Positions 58,587 to 64,000 of a DNA stretch of 64,000 nucleotides are shown piece by piece. Under the pieces are notes generated by a model. The model had not been told where the DNA came from, did no database searches, and saw only the letters and a list, made by a program, of their open reading frames with translations. How positions within the stretch are numbered: the first letter of the stretch is position 1; each line of letters starts with the position of its first letter. This stretch comes from Nocardiopsis_B mangrovi (GTDB lineage Bacteria; Actinomycetota; Actinomycetes; Streptosporangiales; Streptosporangiaceae). The position numbers and the translations under genes are program-made. The stretch lies in assembly GCF_042653925.1 (NCBI RefSeq), contig NZ_JBHSFQ010000012.1, positions 100,500 to 164,499 of the forward strand. Direction: 5' to 3'.

Positions 58587-59953
58587 GCCTCACCGGCCGC
58601 GTCATCCTCAGATCGCTGCTGGTCATGGCGCTGGTGATCGGCGGGGTGGCCGTACTCACCTACGAACTGGTGCGCGTGTCGGGCCGGGCCGACGTCGACC
58701 GCCTGCTGCGTGAGGAGGCCGAGCTCCTCGGCGACGCGCTCGCCGACCGGCTGCCCTCCGCCGCGGGGCTCGACGGCGTGGTGTCCGGGCCCGAGGCGGA
58801 GCGCGCCGCCCGCCAGGCGCTCGCCGTACGGCCCAGCGGGGCCCGCCACGTGTCCCTGGTGACGGTCGACGGCGTACGCCTCCAGAGCGCGGGCGGTCCC
58901 GCCCGCGTGGCCGCGCTCATGCGCGGCGGCGACGCGCCGGAGACGCAGAGCGGCCTGCGTACGCTCGACACCGGCGCGGGGCCGCTGCGGGTCCTGGACG
59001 CCTCCGTCGTGGACGAAGCGGGTACGGCCGTGGTCGTGGTCACGGTCGCCGCACCGCTGGACCCGAGCCGGGACGAGGCCGCCACCGTGCTGCTGCGCGC
59101 CGCGCTGGCCGGCGGGGTCGGCGTCCTCGGCGGCGGGGTCGCGCTGTGGCTCGTGGTGCGGCGCACGCTGCACCCCGTCCGGGAGGTCTCGGCCGCGGCC
59201 CAGGCGATCTCCCCCGATGACCTCACCACCCGGGTCCCCGTTCCGGCGACCCGCGACGAGATCGCCGAACTGGCGACCGAGATCAACCAGATGCTGGCGC
59301 GCATCGAGCAGTCCGATACGAGCCGGCGCCGTTACCTCGCCGCCATCTCCCATGAGGTGCGCACGCCCCTGGCCGTCGCGGAGGGCCACTTGGAGCTCTT
59401 GGGCGGCCCGGAGGCGGCGGTGGTCCGCGGCGAACTCGACCGGCTGCGCGGCGTGCTGGAGGACCTCATGGCCGTCGCCCGGGGCGGCGACGAGATCGAC
59501 GCCCGCCGCGAGCCGGTGTTCCTGCCCGACCTCTTCGACGCCGTGCGCGCCCGGGCGGAGACGCCGCCCCACGCCTCCGCCGTCACCGTCGACGCGCCGC
59601 CGCCCGAGGTCCTGCTCGGCGACCCGGCCCGCCTCGAACAGTGCCTGGCCAACCTGATCTCCAACGCCGTCGACCACAACCCGGCGGGCACGCGGGCACG
59701 CGTGGCCGCGCGGGGCGGGGACGACGCGGTCGCGCTGACCGTGGCCGACGACGGCCCGGGGATCGATCCCGACGTCCTCCCCCACGTGTTCGAGCCGTTC
59801 GTCACCACACGCACCGACGGGTCGGGGCGGATCGCCGGCTTGGGGCTGGCGATCGTGCGGTCCCTCGTCGCGGCCCAGGGCGGAACGGTGGGGATCGACA
59901 GCGGACCGTCCGGCACAACGGTCACGATCACCCTCCCCCGCGCCACCGCCTGA
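58583..59953 (+). CDS. Sensor histidine kinase
   Basis: A 456-residue membrane sensor. Helix 1 is LLVMALVIGGVAVLTYELV near 11-29 and helix 2 AALAGGVGVLGGGVALWLVVRR near 173-194, with an outside domain of about 140 residues between. Then HAMP (TLHPVREVSAAAQAISPDDLTTRVPV), the phospho-acceptor His in YLAAISHEVRTPLAVAEGHL, the N box LANLISNAVDHNPAG, and VADDGPGID plus GLGLAIVRSLV. The GTG at 58583 overlaps the regulator stop (GTGA). Works with the upstream regulator; the signal is unknown, though PepSY proteins are often regulated by metal or envelope signals. Confidence 0.95.
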   Translation: MSLTGRVILRSLLVMALVIGGVAVLTYELVRVSGRADVDRLLREEAELLGDALADRLPSAAGLDGVVSGPEAERAARQALAVRPSGARHVSLVTVDGVRLQSAGGPARVAALMRGGDAPETQSGLRTLDTGAGPLRVLDASVVDEAGTAVVVVTVAAPLDPSRDEAATVLLRAALAGGVGVLGGGVALWLVVRRTLHPVREVSAAAQAISPDDLTTRVPVPATRDEIAELATEINQMLARIEQSDTSRRRYLAAISHEVRTPLAVAEGHLELLGGPEAAVVRGELDRLRGVLEDLMAVARGGDEIDARREPVFLPDLFDAVRARAETPPHASAVTVDAPPPEVLLGDPARLEQCLANLISNAVDHNPAGTRARVAARGGDDAVALTVADDGPGIDPDVLPHVFEPFVTTRTDGSGRIAGLGLAIVRSLVAAQGGTVGIDSGPSGTTVTITLPRATA

Positions 59954-60496
59954 ACACCCGCGGCCCCACCCCTGGCGGCCGGGACGGCCGGACCACCCCT
60001 CACCCTGCGGCCGATACCGGAAAGCCACCGGTCCACCCGCCCTCGACCGCCGACCCGCAGCACGGCCGAACCCCGCGCCCCGCCACCGCATACCCGCGTG
60101 CGGCGGCCGGAGCACCCGCCCGGCCGCCGCGGACGACCCGCCGCGCGACCGGGCCCCGGCTCCCCCGGGCGGCCGGACCGCTCACCCCACCCTCGGGCCG
60201 GCCGGCGACACGGCCGGACTCCGCACCACGTCGTGCTCGCCCGCCACGGCGGCCTCCGGGAACCGCGTGTCCCGCCGCGCGTGTACGCGCCTGAGACGAG
60301 AACGGCGGGCGGCCTCCGGCCGCCGCGTGCCACGCGCCTCCCGGTGGCGGCGCGCCCTTCCCGCCGCGCGCCGCGCCTCCGCCCGGGCGCGGGCCGCCCT
60401 TCGCGCGCTTGGGGCGAGTGTCGGGGCGGGCCGGGGCGTCGACCCGGGCGGATGATGGGAGCGCGGGGCGTGCGGCCGAGGCGGAGGGGGGACCCT
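59954..60496. other. 543-base GC-rich intergenic region, no gene seen
   Basis: Between the sensor kinase and the antiporter. It is extremely C/G-rich, and its open frames read as Arg/Pro/Ala strings without family match. Small hairpins occur, for example GGCGGCC-TCC-GGCCGCC at 60308-60324. From 60400 on it should contain the antiporter promoter. Confidence 0.5.
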
Positions 60497-62086
60497 GTGG
60501 CGGCTCTCGCGCTGGTCGTGATCCTGGGTGCGGTCATCCTCGTGTGCGGTGCGCTGTCGCGGCGCACCGGCGTGGCCGCCCCGGTGCTCCTGCTGCTCGC
60601 CGGCATCGCGCTGGGGTTCGCGTCCGAGCTGCGCAGGGTGCACCTGCCGCCCGAGCTGATGCTGCTGGTCTTCCTGCCCGTCCTGCTCTACTGGGAGGCG
60701 CTGACCACCTCGCTGCGGGAGATCCGGGCCACGCTGCGCGGCATCGTCCTCAACAGCACGCTGCTGGTGGTCGTCACCGCCGCCGCCGTCGCGGCCGCCG
60801 CGCACGCGCTCGGCCTGCCGTGGGGGCCGGCCTGGGTCCTGGGCGCCGCGGTCGCGCCCACCGACGCCACCGCGGTCGGTGTCCTCGCCCGCTGCCTGCC
60901 GCGCCGCACCGTCACCGCGCTCAGGGCCGAGAGCCTGGTCAACGACGGCACCGCACTCGTCCTGTACGCCATCGCCGTCGGCATCACCATCGGGGCCGAG
61001 CACCTGAGCATCGGGAACATCGGCCGGCTGGTCGCCGTCGCCTACATCGGCGGCATCGCCATCGGCGCGCTGATCTCCTGGCTCGGAGTCCGCATCCGGC
61101 GCCGCATAGAGGATCCGCTGCTGGGCAGCGTGCTGATCCTGCTCTTCCCCTTCACCGCCTACCTGCTCGCCGAACTCGCCGGGGCATCCGGCGTCCTCGC
61201 CGTGGTGGTCTGCGGGCTGGTCATGGCCCAGGTCGGCCCGCGCATCGGGGCCGCCGCCACCCGTCAGCAGACCATCGCGTTCTGGACGCTGGCGACCTAC
61301 CTGATCAACGGGGCGCTCTTCGTGCTCGTCGGGATCGAGGCCCAGTCGGCGGTGCGCGGCCTGGTCAGCACCGATCTGCGGACGGCGCTGATCGGCGTCG
61401 GCGCCGTCTACATCGTCATCGTCGCCGTTCGCTTCGCCTTCCTCGTGGTCGCCGCCTACACGATCCGCCTCGTCGACCGCCGCCCCCAGCAGAGGCTGCG
61501 CCGGATCAGCAACCGTGCCCGCGCCGTCAGCACCATGGCCGGGTTCCGCGGCGCCGTCTCACTGGCCGCCGCGCTGGCCGTGCCCGCCACGCTCTCCTCC
61601 GGAGCGCCGTTCCCGGAACGCGACCTCATCGTGTTCATCACGACCGGCGTCGTCGCGCTCACCCTGGTCGTCCAAGGGCTCCTCCTGGCACCCACCGTGC
61701 GCTGGGCCCGGCTGCCCGGGGACAGCGTCACGCAGGAGCGCCGGCTCGCCGAGGTGACCGCCGCGGAAGAGGCCCTGGACGCGCTGCCCGAAGTCGCGGC
61801 GAACCTCGGTACCGACCAGGCCGTTGCCGATCGCCTTCGCGGGGAGTACGAGGAGCACCTGGAGATCCTGCGCGCCCGCGACACCGGCGAATCCGCCGAC
61901 GACGAGATCCTGCGGCTCGACAGCGAGTACACCCGCCTGCGGCTCGCCCTCCTGAGCCGCAAGCGCGCCACCGTCGTCCGGCTCCGCGACCAGCGGCGGA
62001 TCGACGACACCGTGCTGCGGCAGATCCAGACACGCCTGGACATCGAGGAGATCCGCCTCTCCCGCATCGACCCCTCGATCGGCTAG
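60497..62086 (+). CDS. CPA1-family Na+/H+ antiporter
   Basis: A 529-residue membrane protein with about 12 helices in the first 400 residues. Family marks: LLLLAGIALGFASEL, FLPVLLYWEALTTSLREIR, the ion site GAAVAPTDATAVGVLAR (with Asp), AESLVNDGTALVLYAIAVG (ESLVNDG motif), and RAVSTMAGFRGAVSLAAALAVP. The last 120 residues are a charged, helical cytoplasmic tail (EERRLAEVTAAEEALDALPEV...RKRATVVRLRDQRRIDD) like that of YjcE/NhaP-type proteins. The GTG at 60497 follows GGAGGGGG. It should exchange Na+ or K+ for protons. It stands alone. Confidence 0.92.
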   Translation: MAALALVVILGAVILVCGALSRRTGVAAPVLLLLAGIALGFASELRRVHLPPELMLLVFLPVLLYWEALTTSLREIRATLRGIVLNSTLLVVVTAAAVAAAAHALGLPWGPAWVLGAAVAPTDATAVGVLARCLPRRTVTALRAESLVNDGTALVLYAIAVGITIGAEHLSIGNIGRLVAVAYIGGIAIGALISWLGVRIRRRIEDPLLGSVLILLFPFTAYLLAELAGASGVLAVVVCGLVMAQVGPRIGAAATRQQTIAFWTLATYLINGALFVLVGIEAQSAVRGLVSTDLRTALIGVGAVYIVIVAVRFAFLVVAAYTIRLVDRRPQQRLRRISNRARAVSTMAGFRGAVSLAAALAVPATLSSGAPFPERDLIVFITTGVVALTLVVQGLLLAPTVRWARLPGDSVTQERRLAEVTAAEEALDALPEVAANLGTDQAVADRLRGEYEEHLEILRARDTGESADDEILRLDSEYTRLRLALLSRKRATVVRLRDQRRIDDTVLRQIQTRLDIEEIRLSRIDPSIG

Positions 62087-62132
62087 GCGTCGGAGCGGGC
62101 ACCCAGAGTGTTGCCGCCCTCACCGCACGCGG

Positions 62133-62190
62133 GCACACCACCGGAGGGGCCCGTGCTCCCGTGGTGTGCGGGCAGCGCGGGCCCCTCCGG
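62133..62190. terminator. Interleaved inverted repeats between convergent antiporter and ALDH genes
   Basis: GCACACCAC (62133-62141) matches GTGGTGTGC (62161-62169), and CCGGAGGGGCCCG (62141-62153) matches CGGGCCCCTCCGG (62178-62190). The two pairs cross rather than nest. Either stem could form, or both as a pseudoknot. Position between two converging genes suggests a two-way terminator. Confidence 0.6.
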
Positions 62191-62200
62191 GGGCGCCGGG

Positions 62201-63748
62201 TCAGGCGTGGGAGTCGGGGTGCAGGCTGTAGCCGGGGAAGTTGCCCGGGAGGCGCTCGTTGCCGGGGCCCTCCGTGACGGCGTGGACGAGCAGCTCGCCG
62301 CCGACGAAGGCGCCGCGCCAGGAGTCGCCCCAGCCGCCGAACAGCTCGTCGCGGTCGCCCCGCGAGCGGGGGCGGTTGATGCCGACCTTGAACGCCCGCA
62401 CGCCGCTCGCCAGGCGCTCGGCGGTCTCCCGGTCGTCGCAGGAGACCGTGGACACCAGAGCGCCGTTGCTCGCGTTCATCGCGGCCAGCAGCTCGGCCTC
62501 GGTGTCGACCAGGACCACGGAGTCGACGGGGCCGAACGGCTCGGCGTGGAACAGCGGGGAGGAGCGCGGGGGCTCCAGGAGCGCCACCGGGGCGACGTAG
62601 GCGTCGGTGTTCTGGCCCGGGAGCAGGCGGGCGGCCTCCAGCGACCCCCGGTACAGGGGCGCGGCGCCCCGGGAGACGGCGTCGGCGACCTGCTGGGTGA
62701 GGTCCTTGGCCTTGGCGGCGTTGATGACCGGGCCGAAGTCGAGTTCGGGCAGGGCGTCGTCCGCGGACTCCACCGCCAGCGGGTGCCCGAAGCGGACCGC
62801 CGAGGCGGCCGGGAGGTAGGCGGCCAGGAAGCGGTCGAACAGGGAGCGCTGCACGATGAAGCGCGGGTAGGCGGTACAGCGCTGCTTGGCGTAGTCGAAG
62901 GTTTTGCGGACCTGGGCGCTCAAGGTGTCCCAGTCGCTGAACTCCCAGACGCCCCAGCAGTTGAGGCCCTCCTGCTCCAGGATGTGGCGCTTGCCGAGGT
63001 CGGCCAGTGCAGTGGCGACCTGGCCGCCGGTGTCGCGCCCGCCGACGAAGGAGACGCAGCCGATCTCCGGGGCGCGGACCAGGACCGGCGAGAGGTCGCG
63101 GCCTCCCCCGCTGACCAGGGTGAAGGGCAGCCCCTCGCGTGCGGCGAGCGCGACCGCCAGGGTCAGGCAGACCAGCCCGCCGTCGGTGGGGGTCTTGGCG
63201 ATCGCCGCGTTGCCGGCCAGCGCCTGCACGCACATGGCGTGGGCGAGCACGCTCATGGGGTAGTTCCAGCTGGCGATGTTGCTGACGGGGCCGTCGAGCG
63301 GGGCTCGCCCGTCGAGCATGCCGCCGATCTCGTCGAGGTACCACTCGACGCCGGAGATCGCGCGGTCGACGTCCTGGCGGGCGAGCCGCCAGGGCTTGCC
63401 GATCTCCCACACCAGGGCGAGCGCGAGCAGGTCGCGGTGCTCGCCCCAGGCGTCCAGGGTCGCGCGGACGCGGGCGCGGCGCTGCGCCAGCGGGACGGCG
63501 CGCCACCTGCGGTGCTCGTCGGCAGCGGCGCGGACGGCGGCCTCGGCGGTGTCGGGGCCGACCATCGGCAGGCTGGCGATCTCGGTGCCGTCGACGGGCG
63601 AGAAGGCGGCGCGCGGCGCGCCGTCGGCGCGCCACTCACCACCCCAGTGGTTGTGCACGCGGTCGGCGCCGAACGCCTCAGGGGCGACGGCGCGGCAGCG
63701 CTGGTAGACGGTGGCCCATTCGGTCCCGGGCTTGAGCATGAGCGTCAT
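62201..63748 (-). CDS. Aldehyde dehydrogenase family protein
   Basis: A 515-residue NAD(P)-dependent aldehyde dehydrogenase of a less common branch. Seen: WRAVPLAQRRARVRATLDAWGEHRDLLALALVWEIGKP, PVSNIASWNYPMSVLAHAMCVQALAGNAAIAKTP (cofactor part), FVGGRDTGGQVATALADLGKR, HILEQEGLNCWGVW in place of the usual LELGGK, and YAKQRCTAYPRFIVQ with the catalytic Cys. The base Glu is probably in LEQEG. CAGGAGAG precedes the ATG at 63748. It starts 82 bases after sucD on the same strand, which may tie it to succinate semialdehyde or another short acid aldehyde; that is inference. Confidence 0.85.
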   Translation of the reverse strand: MTLMLKPGTEWATVYQRCRAVAPEAFGADRVHNHWGGEWRADGAPRAAFSPVDGTEIASLPMVGPDTAEAAVRAAADEHRRWRAVPLAQRRARVRATLDAWGEHRDLLALALVWEIGKPWRLARQDVDRAISGVEWYLDEIGGMLDGRAPLDGPVSNIASWNYPMSVLAHAMCVQALAGNAAIAKTPTDGGLVCLTLAVALAAREGLPFTLVSGGGRDLSPVLVRAPEIGCVSFVGGRDTGGQVATALADLGKRHILEQEGLNCWGVWEFSDWDTLSAQVRKTFDYAKQRCTAYPRFIVQRSLFDRFLAAYLPAASAVRFGHPLAVESADDALPELDFGPVINAAKAKDLTQQVADAVSRGAAPLYRGSLEAARLLPGQNTDAYVAPVALLEPPRSSPLFHAEPFGPVDSVVLVDTEAELLAAMNASNGALVSTVSCDDRETAERLASGVRAFKVGINRPRSRGDRDELFGGWGDSWRGAFVGGELLVHAVTEGPGNERLPGNFPGYSLHPDSHA

Positions 63749-63830
63749 TCGACTCTCCTGCGGTGAAAGGGGTGGGACGCTTGCTGCAACCGGTCCTTCG
63801 ACGGCCGCATTTCGCCGGTTCGCGGAAACA

Positions 63831-64000
63831 TCACGTGAATGTGCCGGCGCCGGATGTTGCCGCGCTTTTGACGAGGGCGCGGGCGAGTTCGGCGGTTTCG
63901 GTGGGGGTCTTGCCGACCTTCACCCCGGCCGCCTCCAACGCGTCCTTCTTCGCCGCCGCGGTCCCCGCCGACCCCGACACGATCGCGCCGGCGTGCCCCA
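63831..64000 (-). CDS. sucD: Succinyl-CoA synthetase alpha subunit, C-terminal end only
   Basis: The last 55 residues of SucD are visible before the right edge: GHAGAIVSGSAGTAAAKKDALEAAGVKVGKTPTETAELARALV, then a short tail to the stop at 63831. (M)GHAGAI(V/I)SGS is the typical CoA-ligase C-terminal segment. The subunit binds CoA and carries the phosphorylated His, both outside this window. sucC would be expected just upstream (beyond 64000). The ALDH gene follows after 82 bases. Confidence 0.93.
   Translation of the reverse strand, partial: GHAGAIVSGSAGTAAAKKDALEAAGVKVGKTPTETAELARALVKSAATSGAGTFT

Noticed and set aside
59954..60496. Arg/Pro-rich frames between the sensor kinase and the antiporter
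   Set aside because: Composition is that of random GC-rich DNA, with no ribosome site or known domain.
1..64000. CRISPR arrays, tRNA or rRNA genes, insertion sequences, prophage or integrase genes
   Set aside because: Reading both strands I saw no regularly spaced repeats, no tRNA T-loop signature with a fitting cloverleaf, and no transposase or integrase motif.

Overview
The window comes from a filamentous, very high G+C actinomycete. Codons end almost always in G or C, and the gene set fits: geosmin synthase, an XRE/DUF397 pair, Ku with separate LigD-type polymerase and ligase proteins, a eukaryote-type Ser/Thr kinase, and many MarR/TetR/GntR/HxlR/MerR regulators. Style and content suggest Streptomycetaceae or Nocardiopsaceae relatives (inference, not proven). 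I found no phage, insertion sequence, CRISPR array, tRNA or rRNA. The region reads as chromosomal accessory metabolism.

Layout. 1-5400: HxlR regulator, then a divergently controlled aromatic catabolic operon (MBL-fold protein, FAD monooxygenase, homogentisate dioxygenase-like enzyme) opposite a MarR gene. 5600-11400: two-domain geosmin synthase, a sulfotransferase, and a LysR / aldo-keto reductase pair. 11500-15800: a likely malonate or other dicarboxylate module (MatC-type carrier, fused AccD-AccA-like carboxyltransferase, family III CoA-transferase), with a shared sequence motif in two promoter regions. 16100-19800: XRE/DUF397, TetR, GNAT and an FCD-type GntR. 19800-25750: a PaoABC-like molybdo-flavoenzyme with an extra Fe-S cluster motif, a small helical protein, and a piperideine-6-carboxylate dehydrogenase-like ALDH. 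26150-28240: a pyroglutamyl-peptidase-like protein whose nucleophile appears to be Ser, plus small proteins. 28500-31520: NHEJ genes. 31580-36860: TetR with an ABC half-transporter, a small secreted protein, and a Ser/Thr kinase.

37100-44400: an ABC-F ATPase whose ribosome-binding site is buried in a hairpin, a PdaC-like polysaccharide deacetylase, and an ATP-grasp / CocE hydrolase pair. 44470-52860: the most interesting block. It holds an FCD-type GntR, a ketopantoate reductase-like enzyme and an NAD-type formate dehydrogenase, followed by FdhD. The formate dehydrogenase large subunit is cut in two: the molybdopterin domain is one gene, and its N-terminal Fe-S part, including the cluster next to the molybdenum site, is a second gene downstream. 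Three promoters here carry the same -10 box followed by the same GTA(G/T)(A/C)C-type element, and a perfect GTAGAC-A-GTCTAC palindrome lies in front of the GntR gene, so a single regulon is likely.

53000-64000: HhH-GPD protein, DUF2268 metalloprotease-like gene with TipA-like MerR, TetR/SDR pair with two operators, PepSY protein divergent from a two-component system, CPA1 Na+/H+ antiporter, an aldehyde dehydrogenase, and the C-terminal end of succinyl-CoA synthetase alpha at the right edge.
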